Assembly: GCA_965263335.1 (NCBI GenBank)
Contig: CBDHHE010000001.1
Location: 558,001-622,000, forward strand
Source of the DNA: Thermohalobaculum sp965263335
Lineage (GTDB): Bacteria > Pseudomonadota > Alphaproteobacteria > Rhodobacterales > Rhodobacteraceae
Length of the DNA stretch: 64,000 bases
Reading direction: 5' to 3'
Shown: positions 1 to 9,105 of the stretch, in pieces
Position numbering within the stretch: position 1 is the first letter of the stretch
Layout of the letters: every line of letters begins with the position of its first letter
Notes under the pieces: generated by a model
The model's input: only the letters and a program-made list of their open reading frames with translations
Databases searched by the model: none
What the model was told of the DNA's origin: nothing
Translations under genes and position numbers: made by a program

Positions 1-860
1 GTGACCACGCTTTCGACCACGATGAGGTCGCGCTGGGCGATGGCCTGGAAGATCAGCCGGCCGAGTCCCGGCAGGGTGAACACCGACTCGATGATGATCG
101 CACCCGCGATCAGGAACGAGAACTGGAGACCCATGATGGTCACGACCGGGATCATGGCGTTGCGCAAAGCGTGGCGCCAGAGCGCCTGGGCGCGGCTCAG
201 GCCCTTGGCGCGGGCGGTTCGAATGTAGTCCGCCCCCATGGTTTCGAGGACCGCAGACCGGGCGACCCGCGCGAGGATCGCCGCCTGCGGCAAAGCCAGG
301 GCCGTCGCCGGCAGGATGAGTGCTGCGACGCCTGCCCAGATGCCGGCCTCCCAGCCCGGGAAGCCTCCGGCGGGCAGCAGCTTGAACTCGACCGCCAGCA
401 GCAGGATGAACAGCAGGCCGAGCCAGAAGTTGGGCATGGCGACCCCCAGCTGCGAGACCGTCATCACAGCCGTGTCCCCAAGCCGTCCGTGCCGTGACGC
501 GGCGTAGACACCGAGCGGGATCGCAATCGCGGTCGACAGCACGATCGCCATCAGCGCGAGCGGCACAGAGACCGCGATCCGGTCCGTGATCAGTTCGGCG
601 ACAGGAACAGCGTAGGTGTAGCTCCGGCCAAAGTCACCGGTGAGCATGCCGCCGACCCAGTCGAAGTAGCGGGCAACCGGCGGCTGATCGAGACCAAGCT
701 CGGCCCTCAGAGCGGCCAGCGTGTCCTCGGTCGCATTGATCCCGAGCATCACCTGTGCCGGATCGCCGGGCAGCACCTCGAGCACGATGAACACCACGAG
801 CGAAGCCGCGATGGCGGCGATCACCAGTCCGACAAGCCTTCGGAGCGCGAAACGCAGCAT
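1..860 (-). CDS. ABC transporter permease, DppB/GsiC type (partial)
   Basis: Reading leftward from the ATG at 860, the protein starts MLRFALRRLVGLVIAAIAAS and continues for 286 codons to the window edge with no stop, so the C-terminal end is missing. Several hydrophobic membrane segments are visible. The stretch DYIRTARAKGLSRAQALWRH is the cytoplasmic EAA loop that contacts the ATPase in binding-protein-dependent permeases, and RIAVSVPLALMA and LPATALALPQAAILAR are typical of the DppB subfamily. It probably forms the inner-membrane pore for an oligopeptide-like solute. The start lies 12 nt after the stop of the substrate-binding protein gene, so they should be one operon. The partner permease (DppC type) and ATPases would lie beyond the left edge. 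The substrate is not determined. Confidence 0.9.
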   Translation of the reverse strand, partial: MLRFALRRLVGLVIAAIAASLVVFIVLEVLPGDPAQVMLGINATEDTLAALRAELGLDQPPVARYFDWVGGMLTGDFGRSYTYAVPVAELITDRIAVSVPLALMAIVLSTAIAIPLGVYAASRHGRLGDTAVMTVSQLGVAMPNFWLGLLFILLLAVEFKLLPAGGFPGWEAGIWAGVAALILPATALALPQAAILARVARSAVLETMGADYIRTARAKGLSRAQALWRHALRNAMIPVVTIMGLQFSFLIAGAIIIESVFTLPGLGRLIFQAIAQRDLIVVESVV

Positions 861-872
861 CGCGCGCGCCGA

Positions 873-2369
873 TCAGTCTTCCCAGCGAACCTCGGTCAGG
901 TCATTGGCCTGCACGGGCGAGTTCTCCCACATGCCCTTGAGCTTGGCGTTCCATACGCCGTTCTTGGCGAGCTGGAACAGGAAGACGTTGACCGAATCCT
1001 CCGACAGCTTGCGCTGCAACCCGCCCAGCAGTGCGGCGGCCTTGTCGGGGTCGGACGCCTCCGCATACTCCTTGTAGAGCGCCTTGAAGTCAGGGTTGTC
1101 GTAGTTGAAGTAGTACTCGTCCCGCGCATAGATTTCGATGTCGGCGGGCTCGGTGTGGCTGACAATGGTCAGATCGTAGTCGGTCTGCTTGAACACCTGC
1201 TCGAGCCACTGCGCCCATTCGACCGGGACAATCTCCACATCAAGCCCCACGTCGCGCAGCTGTGCGGCGACGATCTCCCCGCCATTGCGCGCATAGCCCG
1301 GAGGCGGCAGGCGAAGCACAACCTTCTGGCCGTCGGGCACACCGGCCTCGGCGAGCATGGCCCGTGCGCGCTCGGGGTCGTAGGGATAGGTGCCCGTGAG
1401 GTCCACATAGGCCGGGCTGTGGGGCGCGACATGGCTGCCGATCGGCGTGCCCAGCCCGAACATCGCGCCGTCGATGATCGCCTTGCGGTCGATGGCATGC
1501 GCGAGGGCCCGGCGTGCCGTGACGTTGTCCCAGGGTGGCCTGGCGTTGTTGATGGCGAGGATCGTCTCGCCTTCCGTCGAGCCCGTGACCACGGCGATGT
1601 TCGGGTCTGATTCCAGCGCCGGCAGGAACTCGGGTCCCGGCATGTTCGGGAAGGCATCAATGTCGCCGGACTGCAAGGCGCTGAAGGCCGCAGTCGCATC
1701 CGTGACGATGCGGAAGGTGGCGCTGGCCAGTGCTGGCTGCTCTCCCCAGTATCCGTCGAAGCGGCTGATTTCGATCCGGTCCCCTTTCACCCACCGGTCG
1801 AACTTGAACGGGCCGGTGCCGTTGGGCTGGGTCTTGAGGGCATCACCGTCAGCATCCGAATCGAGGATGACCGCATCGCCCCACGAGAGATTGAACTGCA
1901 TCGCACCGGTGGGCCGCTTCAGCGTGAGAACCGCGGTATGCGCGTCGCTGCAGGAGACGCTCTCGATGGGCTCGAACAGGCCCTTCTGGGCGTTCACGCT
2001 GTCCTCTGACATGGCGCGTGCGAAATTTGCCTCGACGTCCGCACATTCGAACGTCGCGCCATCGTGGAAGGTGACCCCCTTGCGCAGATGGAAGGTGTAG
2101 GTCAATCCGTCATCCGAGATCTCCCAGCGCTCGGCGAGACCGGGCACGATCTCCGCATTCCGGTTCATCCGGGTCAGACCTTCGTAGATGTTGGCGTAGA
2201 CCACCTCGTCGATGGCTGCAGCGGCACCTGCCGCGGGGTTGAGATGCGGCGGCTCCAACCCCATGCCTATGACAACGCCGTCCTTGTCGGCGAAGGCCGC
2301 TCCTGCGCTCAGGCCGATGGCGATGACGGTGGTCTGCAGCAGGCGAGACGTCTGTCGGATCGAAGTCAT
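873..2369 (-). CDS. Periplasmic oligopeptide-family ABC substrate-binding protein
   Basis: 498 aa with a Sec signal peptide; residues 1-27 end in GAAFA before DKDG. The mature part has the family-5 solute-binding pattern: EPPHLNPAAGAAAAIDEVVYANIYEGL, then YTFHLRKGVTFHDGATFECADVEANFARA and NGTGPFKFDRW. It should capture a peptide or other organic solute in the periplasm and pass it to the permease encoded immediately downstream. A GGGAGG ribosome site lies 5 nt before the ATG. It follows hyuA, hyuB and a GNAT gene on the same strand, so the cargo may be a cyclic amide or peptide handled by HyuAB. That link is inference; nickel and glutathione binding proteins belong to the same family. Confidence 0.93.
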   Translation of the reverse strand: MTSIRQTSRLLQTTVIAIGLSAGAAFADKDGVVIGMGLEPPHLNPAAGAAAAIDEVVYANIYEGLTRMNRNAEIVPGLAERWEISDDGLTYTFHLRKGVTFHDGATFECADVEANFARAMSEDSVNAQKGLFEPIESVSCSDAHTAVLTLKRPTGAMQFNLSWGDAVILDSDADGDALKTQPNGTGPFKFDRWVKGDRIEISRFDGYWGEQPALASATFRIVTDATAAFSALQSGDIDAFPNMPGPEFLPALESDPNIAVVTGSTEGETILAINNARPPWDNVTARRALAHAIDRKAIIDGAMFGLGTPIGSHVAPHSPAYVDLTGTYPYDPERARAMLAEAGVPDGQKVVLRLPPPGYARNGGEIVAAQLRDVGLDVEIVPVEWAQWLEQVFKQTDYDLTIVSHTEPADIEIYARDEYYFNYDNPDFKALYKEYAEASDPDKAAALLGGLQRKLSEDSVNVFLFQLAKNGVWNAKLKGMWENSPVQANDLTEVRWED

Positions 2370-2458
2370 TTTGCCCTCCCGGTCGCGTCCCGCTCCTCGG
2401 CGGGTCGGGACAAGTCTAGGTCAAGCGCAGGGGATGGTCTATCGCCTATGAAGGGTGT

Positions 2459-2950
2459 TCAGAGAGCTCTTTCCAAATATCGGACGGTCTTGTCGCGAAC
2501 CTCCAGATGCGCTTCTCCCACAACGCCAAATCCGAGCTTGGCGTGGAACGCGTCAGAGGCCGGGTTGGGCGGATCGCTGTTGACCTCGCAGACGACCCGG
2601 CTGTGATTCTGCGCCCGGGCACGGTCGAAAAGGTCATCGTAAAGCACGCGCGCCAGTCCGCGGCCACGGGCAGCGGCGTCAACAGCAATCCGGTCGACGT
2701 AGATGAAGCGGTCGAAGCGCTCCCGGAACCAATGAAAATTCGGGCTGTGGTAGTCCGCATCCTGATCGAAGGCGATGAGAAACGCATCCCGGTTCCCGAC
2801 TGCGCGCGCGGCATAGGCCATTGCAATCATTTCCGAGAGCGTCGTCGGTGTGAGCGGGGAAAGCGCTTGTTCATGCACCGTGTTGAGCGCCAGCACCCAG
2901 GCCAGATCCTGCTCGGCCACATCCCGTATGGCGGTGTCTGATGCATCCAT
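2459..2950 (-). CDS. GNAT-family N-acetyltransferase
   Basis: 163 aa. The acetyl-CoA binding core is visible as RIAVDAAARGRGLARVLYDDLF, matching the R/Q-x-x-G-x-G/A pyrophosphate loop of GNAT enzymes, followed by FHAKLGFGVVGEAHL in the usual C-terminal position. It would transfer an acetyl group from acetyl-CoA to an unknown amine in the cytosol. The start lies 7 nt after the hyuB stop, so it is co-transcribed with hyuAB and may acetylate an amino acid released by that enzyme, although nothing in the sequence fixes the substrate. Confidence 0.88.
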   Translation of the reverse strand: MDASDTAIRDVAEQDLAWVLALNTVHEQALSPLTPTTLSEMIAMAYAARAVGNRDAFLIAFDQDADYHSPNFHWFRERFDRFIYVDRIAVDAAARGRGLARVLYDDLFDRARAQNHSRVVCEVNSDPPNPASDAFHAKLGFGVVGEAHLEVRDKTVRYLERAL

Positions 2951-2957
2951 GGTCGCG

Positions 2958-4727
2958 TCACCCCGCCGTCATGCGCTGCTGCCGGAGCGCTTGGGTTGCG
3001 GACGTGTCGACGTCAAGCCCGGAGGGGGTGAGGACCACTCCAAACAATGCGCGCGCCGCCTCTGCATCGTAGTAGCCCAGGAGCACGTCGGCACGAACGG
3101 CCTCGGGATCGCGGGCCAGCGGATCGCCATAGCCGCCGCCCCCCGGTGTGCCGACACGCACCCGGTCGCCGGCCCGAAGCGGAATGTCCTGTTCCTTCGA
3201 GAGGTGGAGCGGCACGTGCCGCTCACCGCTGCGCCAGACCTCGACCGTGTTGGGCAAACCTTCACCACCTCCAAGAACACCGGGCGGACCCGTTCGGCCA
3301 TGGTCCATCACGAAGCTTGCGCGGGCATCGCCGCTGCGCAGTTCGATCTCGTAGTCGAGCCCGAACCCGCCCCTGTATCGGCCTGCGCCCGCTGAGGCCT
3401 CCCGAAGCGCATAGCGCCGGTAGAGCACCGGGAATTGCTGCTCCATGATCTCGACCGGTGGGGCTTTCGATATCCCGATGGTGGAACATCCGTTTGTCAG
3501 CCCGTCCGCTTCGGCATTGCCGCCGTACCCGCCGCCGGATAGCTGATACATCACGAAGGCGCGGCCCCTCGACGGGTCGTTGCCGCCCAGACCGAAATTG
3601 CCGGACGTGCCGGCCGGTGCTGCGGTGACCCGGTCCGGCAGAGGCTCGACGAGCGCAAGGAACACCGCCTCGGCGATGCGCTGGCTGACCTCTGCCGCGC
3701 ACCCAGAGACGGGACGCGGATAGCGTGCATCCAGAAACGTGCCCAGCGGCACCGGGATGTCCAGCGGCTCGAAGGCACCTGCGGACAGCGGCACGTCGGG
3801 GAAGATGTGGCGCATTGCGAGGTAGACGGCGCTCTGGGTGGTCGCGAACACCGAGTTCATCGGCCCGAGGCAGGGCGGCGAGGACCGCGAGAAGTCGAAC
3901 CTCAGATCTCCGCCCGCTTTCGAGACCGTCAGGTTGATCTCGAGCGGCGCATCCACCACGCCATCAGAATCGACGATCGCCTGCGAGGTGTACTGTCCGT
4001 CCGGGATCGTCGTGATGTGCGCGCGCATCTGTGCGGCGGAGCGCCGCCGCAATTCGGCAATCGCGGTGGCAACCGTCGCGTCGCCATAGCGCTCGAGCAG
4101 CGCGACGAGCCGCTCCTCTCCCACCAGAAGTGCTGCGGCCTGCGCCTTGATGTCTCCGATGCGCTGGTCGGCGACACGGATGTTCGAGCAGATGATCTGG
4201 TAGATCTCGCGCACCATCTCGCCGCGCCGGAACAGCTTCACCGGCGGCAGGCGCAGTCCCTCCTGTTCGACCGCGGTGGCCGAGGCCGAGAAACCGCCGG
4301 GCACCGACCCGCCCGTGTCCGGCCAGTGGCCCGTGTTCGACAGCCAGCACCAAAGCTTGCCCGCCCGGAAAACCGGCATGGCGAAGCGCACGTCCATCAG
4401 GTGCGTGCCGCCCAGATAGGGATCGTTGACGATGTAGATGTCACCCGGTTCGGGAGCTTCGGTTTCACCCGACTTGATGCGTTCGATGATCGTGCGGGTC
4501 GAGAACTGCATCACGCCGACGAACACCGGCAGTCCCGTTGCGCCCTGGGCGATCAGTGCACCGTCATCGGCCGCGTAGATCCCGTCCGCGCGGTCGTTCG
4601 CCTCGGCGATGATCGGGGAGAACGCAGCCCGGCTGAAGGTGAGGTCCATCTCCGCGCACACCTGGGAGAGGCCCGCCTCGATGACGCTCAGCGTGATCGG
4701 ATCAAGTGCATCGACGGCGACATCCAT
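2958..4727 (-). CDS. hyuB: Hydantoinase B / 5-oxoprolinase-type subunit
   Basis: 589 aa from the ATG at 4727; a GTG sits one codon upstream. Family features are DPITLSVIEAGLSQVCAEMD at the N-terminus, IYIVNDPYLGGTHLMD, HWPDTGGSVPGG and the C-terminal GGGGYGDPLARDPEAV. HyuB is the partner of HyuA in ATP-dependent opening of cyclic amides (hydantoins, 5-oxoproline, N-methylhydantoin) or, in related enzymes, carboxylation of ketones. The hyuA stop and this ATG share an A (TGATG), so translation is coupled. Which substrate class applies cannot be told from sequence, but the linked oligopeptide-type importer favours an imported cyclic dipeptide-like or hydantoin compound. Confidence 0.92.
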   Translation of the reverse strand: MDVAVDALDPITLSVIEAGLSQVCAEMDLTFSRAAFSPIIAEANDRADGIYAADDGALIAQGATGLPVFVGVMQFSTRTIIERIKSGETEAPEPGDIYIVNDPYLGGTHLMDVRFAMPVFRAGKLWCWLSNTGHWPDTGGSVPGGFSASATAVEQEGLRLPPVKLFRRGEMVREIYQIICSNIRVADQRIGDIKAQAAALLVGEERLVALLERYGDATVATAIAELRRRSAAQMRAHITTIPDGQYTSQAIVDSDGVVDAPLEINLTVSKAGGDLRFDFSRSSPPCLGPMNSVFATTQSAVYLAMRHIFPDVPLSAGAFEPLDIPVPLGTFLDARYPRPVSGCAAEVSQRIAEAVFLALVEPLPDRVTAAPAGTSGNFGLGGNDPSRGRAFVMYQLSGGGYGGNAEADGLTNGCSTIGISKAPPVEIMEQQFPVLYRRYALREASAGAGRYRGGFGLDYEIELRSGDARASFVMDHGRTGPPGVLGGGEGLPNTVEVWRSGERHVPLHLSKEQDIPLRAGDRVRVGTPGGGGYGDPLARDPEAVRADVLLGYYDAEAARALFGVVLTPSGLDVDTSATQALRQQRMTAG

Positions 4728-6811
4728 CACGGAGTGGGCCCGACGTCGATGATGAGGTTTCCCTCCCCGTCATGGCGCGCGACACACCCAGGCTCGATGA
4801 CCGTGGTCGCATCCATCTGCTCGAGTATCGCGGGACCGGCGATCTCGGCTCGCGTTGGCACCCGTTCGCGGGCGTAGACCGGTGTCTCGATCCAGCTGTC
4901 GAAGTGCGCGGCGCGTGTCTCGATCAGCGCATCCGCCAGTTCATCGGCCCGTTCCGCCTCCGGGATCAGGGCCGACAAATCGAGCGCCGGCCGAACGCCG
5001 ATCACAGAACTGCTTAGATTGACGAGATTGGCGCGGATCTCGGGGAGATCGACCCGGAAGCGCTCATGATAGGCCGCATCGAAGCGGCGTTGCAGCTCTT
5101 CGCGGCTGGGTTTGCCGTCGGGCAGTGGAACCCGCAAGACGTGAGTCTGGCCGATGAACTGCATGTCAGCCGAATAGGTGATGCGGATGCCCTCGAGGCA
5201 GACGGTCTCCTGCGCGATCTGGTGGCGGCCCGACGCGGTCTGTTCGGCGAATATGCGATGAACCTCTTGCATGTCTGTGCCATCCAGCGGCCGGTTCAGG
5301 GTCGTGACGAAGTCATGCCTCAGATCGGCGACGGCGCAGCCGAGCGCGTTTGTGATGCCGGGCCGGGGCGGCACCACGACGCGCGGAATCCCAAGCTCGC
5401 GCGCCAGAGCTGTGGCGTGCAATGGCCCCGCGCCTCCGAACGCAAACAACGCGAAATCCCTCGGATCCGCGCCGAGCGAGATCGAGACCATGCGGATCGC
5501 ACCCGCCATTCGGGTGTTGGCGATGGTCAGGACCGCAGCGGCGGCAGCCTCGGGTGAGAGGCCGAGCGCATCGAGCTCCCGCTCGAAAGCCGCGCGAATG
5601 TCGTCGACAGTGACCGGCGCATCGACGGCGAGCAGACGCTCCCCGCTCAGTCGGCCGAGCAGAAGATTTGCGTCCGTGATGGTCGGTCGCATGCCGCCGC
5701 GGCCATAGCAGACGGGACCCGGTTGCGCGCCCGCACTTTCAGGTCCGACCTGAAGCAGTCCGCCCGCATCGACGCGGGCGATCGACCCGCCGCCGGCGCC
5801 GACGGTGCGCACATCGACCATCGGCACATGGATCGGCATTGCGTATTCGATCTCGATTTCGTTCGATACCGCAGGCTCGCAGTCGTTGATCAGCGCCACA
5901 TCGGTCGAGGTGCCGCCCATGTCGTATGTGATCAGGTTTCCAAGTCCGGCCCGGCGCGCGGCGTAGGCCGCCGCCATCACGCCGGAGGCAGGTCCCGACA
6001 TGACGGTTTTCGCCGCCTCGCGCGCCACGAGCCGCGATGAGATCATCCCGCCATTGCCGTTCATCACCAGCACGTCGCGCTTGTACCCGCGTGTCGCAAG
6101 CTCGTCTCGCAAACGCGCCACATAGCGCTCGAGCAGCGGCTGCACCGAGGCGTTCACCGCAGCGGTCACCCCCCTCTCGAACTCGCGGCTTTCGGACAGG
6201 AGCGCATGCCCCATGGTGATGTGATCGTTCGGCCAGATCGCGGCGGCGATCTCTGCGGCGCGACGCTCGTGCGTCGGATTGGCATAGGCATGCAGAAAGT
6301 GGATCACGAGGCTCTCGCACCCGGCCTCGATCAGGCTTTGAACCTCGCGCGCGACCGCATCTTCGTCGAGCGGTGTCAGCACTTCGCCCGTTGCATCCAT
6401 GCGTTCCGCTACCTCGCGGCGAAGGTTGCGCGGGATCACCGGTCGGAACGTTCCGGTCATGCCGTAGGGCGCGGGGCGTGTGCGCCGGCCGAGCTCGAGC
6501 ACGTCGCGAAAGCCCTCAGTCGTGATGAGCCCGGTCCGCGCAAGCGTGCGTGTCAGGACGGCGTTGGTCGTGGTCGTGGTGCCATGAATGATGAGATCGA
6601 TCTCGGGCGGCGTCGCATCTGCCGCCTCGAGCGCCGTCAGTACCCCAAGCGCCTGATTGTCCTGAGTTGTCGGGGTCTTGGCCAGCCGGATCGTGCCTGC
6701 GCGCTGGTCCAGAAGCACCAGATCGGTGAAGGTTCCACCGACATCGACGCCGATGATCGTGCCCGCGCTGGGCGGCGCATCTTGCGCTGCGCGGCTGGCA
6801 GTTGCGGCCAC
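4727..6811 (-). CDS. hyuA: Hydantoinase A / 5-oxoprolinase-type ATPase subunit
   Basis: 694 aa from a GTG at 6811, chosen because GGGAG lies 6 nt upstream; an in-frame upstream extension to 6877 would add 22 unrelated residues. Residues about 20-35 (IGVDVGGTFTDLVLLD) form the ASKHA-fold phosphate loop, followed by the family stretches NGNGGMISS and YDMGGTSTDVALI, then AFGGAGPLHATALARELGIP. It supplies the ATP-binding half of the HyuAB enzyme. It is the first gene of a leftward operon and diverges from fpr across a short region carrying an imperfect inverted repeat. Confidence 0.93.
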   Translation of the reverse strand: MAATASRAAQDAPPSAGTIIGVDVGGTFTDLVLLDQRAGTIRLAKTPTTQDNQALGVLTALEAADATPPEIDLIIHGTTTTTNAVLTRTLARTGLITTEGFRDVLELGRRTRPAPYGMTGTFRPVIPRNLRREVAERMDATGEVLTPLDEDAVAREVQSLIEAGCESLVIHFLHAYANPTHERRAAEIAAAIWPNDHITMGHALLSESREFERGVTAAVNASVQPLLERYVARLRDELATRGYKRDVLVMNGNGGMISSRLVAREAAKTVMSGPASGVMAAAYAARRAGLGNLITYDMGGTSTDVALINDCEPAVSNEIEIEYAMPIHVPMVDVRTVGAGGGSIARVDAGGLLQVGPESAGAQPGPVCYGRGGMRPTITDANLLLGRLSGERLLAVDAPVTVDDIRAAFERELDALGLSPEAAAAAVLTIANTRMAGAIRMVSISLGADPRDFALFAFGGAGPLHATALARELGIPRVVVPPRPGITNALGCAVADLRHDFVTTLNRPLDGTDMQEVHRIFAEQTASGRHQIAQETVCLEGIRITYSADMQFIGQTHVLRVPLPDGKPSREELQRRFDAAYHERFRVDLPEIRANLVNLSSSVIGVRPALDLSALIPEAERADELADALIETRAAHFDSWIETPVYARERVPTRAEIAGPAILEQMDATTVIEPGCVARHDGEGNLIIDVGPTP

Positions 6812-6844
6812 CCATTGCTCCCTTGCGTGAATTTGACACTTGAT

Positions 6845-6862
6845 GTTTGTATGTACGCAAAC
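6845..6862. promoter_or_regulatory. Imperfect inverted repeat in hyuA/fpr divergent region
   Basis: GTTTGTATGTACGCAAAC: the outer five bases on each side pair exactly (GTTTG/CAAAC), with one further match inside. It sits 34 nt upstream of the hyuA GTG and 48 nt upstream of the fpr ATG, in an AT-rich patch, so it could be an operator for either gene. GntR-type sites have similar half-site spacing, but no regulator is encoded nearby. Confidence 0.3.
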
Positions 6863-6909
6863 GATATACCCGCGCAATGTGAAATTAACGCTGGCCGATG
6901 GAGCCTTGC

Positions 6910-7725
6910 ATGACTGACGCTGCCATGAGCGCAGACGCGCCGGAGTTCCCGGTCCCTGCCGGTGTCTTTGCCGAGATCGTCCAGTCGGTGCACCATTATA
7001 CGGACCGGCTCTTCAAGTTTCGCATCACACGCCCGGCGAGCTTCCGCTTCCGCTCGGGCGAATTCGTGATGATCGGGTTGCCGAACGCCGAGAAGCCGGT
7101 CTTCCGGGCCTACTCGATCGCATCGCCCTCGTGGGACGAGGAGCTTGAGTTCTTCTCGATCAAGGTGCCGGATGGACCGCTCACCGAACATCTGCAGAAA
7201 ATCAAGCCGGGCGACACGATCCTGATGCGCAAGAAGCCGGTGGGTACGCTGGTGAACGATGCGCTGGTCCCCGGCAAGCGGCTTTATCTCTTCTCGACGG
7301 GCACGGGCATCGCGCCATTTGCATCGATCGTGCGCGACCCCGAGACCTACGAGAAGTTTGAACAGGTCATCCTGTGTCACACCTGCCGCCTGGGCGACGA
7401 GCTGACCTATGGTCATGAACTCGTCGCCATTGCGAAGGACGATCCGCTGGTGGGCGAGGAGGCGACCGCCCAACTGGTCCACTATGCAACGACCACCCGC
7501 GAGGAGAGCCCGCGGATGGGCCGCATCACCGATCTGATCGGCTCGGGCAAGCTCTTCGACGATCTCGGTGTGCCGCCGTTGGACCCGGAAACCGATCGCG
7601 GGATGATCTGTGGCTCGATGGCGTTCTTGAACGACACCAAGGCAATCCTCGAGGCCACGGGCTTCGTCGAGGGGGCCAACAGCCGCCCCGCCCAATTCGT
7701 TGTCGAGCGCGCCTTCGTCGACTGA
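6910..7725 (+). CDS. fpr: Ferredoxin/flavodoxin-NADP+ reductase
   Basis: 271 aa from the ATG at 6910, which has GGAG 6 nt upstream; a possible ATG at 6898 lacks such a site. The FAD-binding motif is RAYSIASPSWDEELEFFSIK, the NADP-binding motif is STGTGIAPFASIVRD, and CGSMAF plus the C-terminal VVERAFVD are typical of bacterial (Fpr, subclass I) reductases. It moves electrons between NADPH and ferredoxin or flavodoxin in the cytosol, supporting oxidative-stress defence and oxygenases. It faces alkB convergently, so it might supply AlkB electrons, but no rubredoxin gene is present in the window. Confidence 0.95.
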   Translation: MTDAAMSADAPEFPVPAGVFAEIVQSVHHYTDRLFKFRITRPASFRFRSGEFVMIGLPNAEKPVFRAYSIASPSWDEELEFFSIKVPDGPLTEHLQKIKPGDTILMRKKPVGTLVNDALVPGKRLYLFSTGTGIAPFASIVRDPETYEKFEQVILCHTCRLGDELTYGHELVAIAKDDPLVGEEATAQLVHYATTTREESPRMGRITDLIGSGKLFDDLGVPPLDPETDRGMICGSMAFLNDTKAILEATGFVEGANSRPAQFVVERAFVD

Positions 7726-7734
7726 CGAAGCCAC

Positions 7735-7764
7735 CGCGCCGGTTGACGTCAGACCACCGGCGCG
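7735..7764. terminator. Hairpin between convergent fpr and alkB
   Basis: CGCGCCGGT at 7735-7743 pairs perfectly with ACCGGCGCG at 7756-7764 across a 12-nt loop. It lies in the 53-nt gap between the two stop codons. Neither strand has a T-run, so it is probably a bidirectional mRNA 3' end structure rather than a textbook intrinsic terminator. Confidence 0.55.
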
Positions 7765-7778
7765 ATGCGAGATGCCTG

Positions 7779-8921
7779 TCAGGCGGGCAGGATGGCGGGC
7801 GTGCCTGCCTCGGGCGCTTCCCGGCCGATGGTGCCATCCTCATAGCTCCCCCAATCGGCGATGTCGGGATAAAAGCGCTGCCGCCAGGCATCGACCTTGG
7901 GGTTCATGATGCGAAACCAGAGGGCGGGGATGCCTGCGATCAGAATCATCACCGGATAGCCGAACGGGAGCTGGGGCGCCTGTGACTCGTCGAGGTGCTG
8001 GAGCAGCGGGAAGCGGCGGTCCGGCCGGAAGTGGTGGTCGGAATGGCGCTGCAGGTTGATGAGCATCCAGTTGGAAAACGTCTGTGCGGCATTCCACGAG
8101 TGCCGTGGCTGGACACGTTCGAACTTGCCCTGGCCGAGATAGCGGCGCGTGAGGCCGTAGTGCTCGATGTAGTTGACGGTCTCCAGCTGATAGATCGCCA
8201 TGGCGGCCTGTACCAGAAAGAGCGTGATGCCCCATCCGCCCCCGATTGCATACGCGATGGCGAGCCAGATGCCGGTGCCGAGTGCATACCGCCAGAACGG
8301 ATTGCTCTGATGCCAGACCGGCAGCGCGCGCCGTGCAAGCCGCGCCGATGTCAGGGCCCAGGCCGAGCGCAGGCTGCCGAGGACCGCGCGGGGCAGGAAG
8401 GCCGTCAGAGACTCACCCCGCCGTGCTGAAACCGGGTCCCTTGGGGTCGCGACAGTCATATGGTGGCCGAAGACGTGCTCGACAGCAAAGTGACCATAGG
8501 CCACCGAAACCAGCAGACAGTCGCCCAGAGCTTGCTCCCATCGATTGCGCTGGTGACAAAGCTCGTGCGCGAAGGTGATGCCGATGCCTCCCGTCGCAAG
8601 ACCCAGCGCCAGCATCAGTGCGATGGCCTCGCCCGTGGAGAGATGGTCTGGCCGGGCGGCCTGCCAGAGGCAGAAGAGGATCAGACCTGTCTGAGCCGGC
8701 ACCCAGATCCAGGTCACGAGCTTGTGCCAGAACAGCACGCTGTCGCGTGTTGCCGGGTCGAGGTTCTCCGTGTCGAAGCCCAGCACCTTGTCGAACACGG
8801 TGATGCACAGGTACCCCCAGAATGCCGGGGCGATGATCCACCAGCCGCCCCAGAGGGCGCCAAGGACAATTTGCGGGGCGAGCGAGAACGAGATTGCGAA
8901 CGGTAACGCCTTGAGAAACAT
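7779..8921 (-). CDS. alkB: Alkane 1-monooxygenase, membrane di-iron hydroxylase
   Basis: 380 aa from the ATG at 8921, which has AGGAG 6 nt upstream; an upstream in-frame start at 8951 lacks one. The histidine boxes that bind the two irons are present: HELCHQ (about residue 119), EHVFGHH (148-154), NYIEHYGL (250-257) and LQRHSDHH (290-297), the last being the AlkB hallmark. Several hydrophobic membrane helices surround them. It hydroxylates the terminal carbon of alkanes using O2 and electrons from rubredoxin. A perfect 16-bp palindrome 85 nt upstream is a candidate operator. Confidence 0.93.
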   Translation of the reverse strand: MFLKALPFAISFSLAPQIVLGALWGGWWIIAPAFWGYLCITVFDKVLGFDTENLDPATRDSVLFWHKLVTWIWVPAQTGLILFCLWQAARPDHLSTGEAIALMLALGLATGGIGITFAHELCHQRNRWEQALGDCLLVSVAYGHFAVEHVFGHHMTVATPRDPVSARRGESLTAFLPRAVLGSLRSAWALTSARLARRALPVWHQSNPFWRYALGTGIWLAIAYAIGGGWGITLFLVQAAMAIYQLETVNYIEHYGLTRRYLGQGKFERVQPRHSWNAAQTFSNWMLINLQRHSDHHFRPDRRFPLLQHLDESQAPQLPFGYPVMILIAGIPALWFRIMNPKVDAWRQRFYPDIADWGSYEDGTIGREAPEAGTPAILPA

Positions 8922-9006
8922 GGCAGACTCCTGGCCAGACCGGACCAGCAAGTCGCGCGCACGTCCGGTGCGGCGGTGTGCTCGTTGTCAGGAAGTAAAC
9001 GACAGG

Positions 9007-9022
9007 TAACCAACGTTGGTTA
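9007..9022. promoter_or_regulatory. Perfect 16-bp palindrome upstream of alkB
   Basis: TAACCAACGTTGGTTA is identical to its own reverse complement. It lies 85 nt upstream of the alkB start in AT-rich sequence, a position and symmetry that suit a dimeric repressor such as a TetR-family protein. No regulator gene is adjacent, so the identity of the binder is open. Confidence 0.5.
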
Positions 9023-9105
9023 GCAAAAGGTTATCAAGCTCCGGGCAGGGCAAGGGGCGCGTCGATACCGGGCGCCGCCCGATCGCAGGACCGGGTGCGG
9101 GATGG

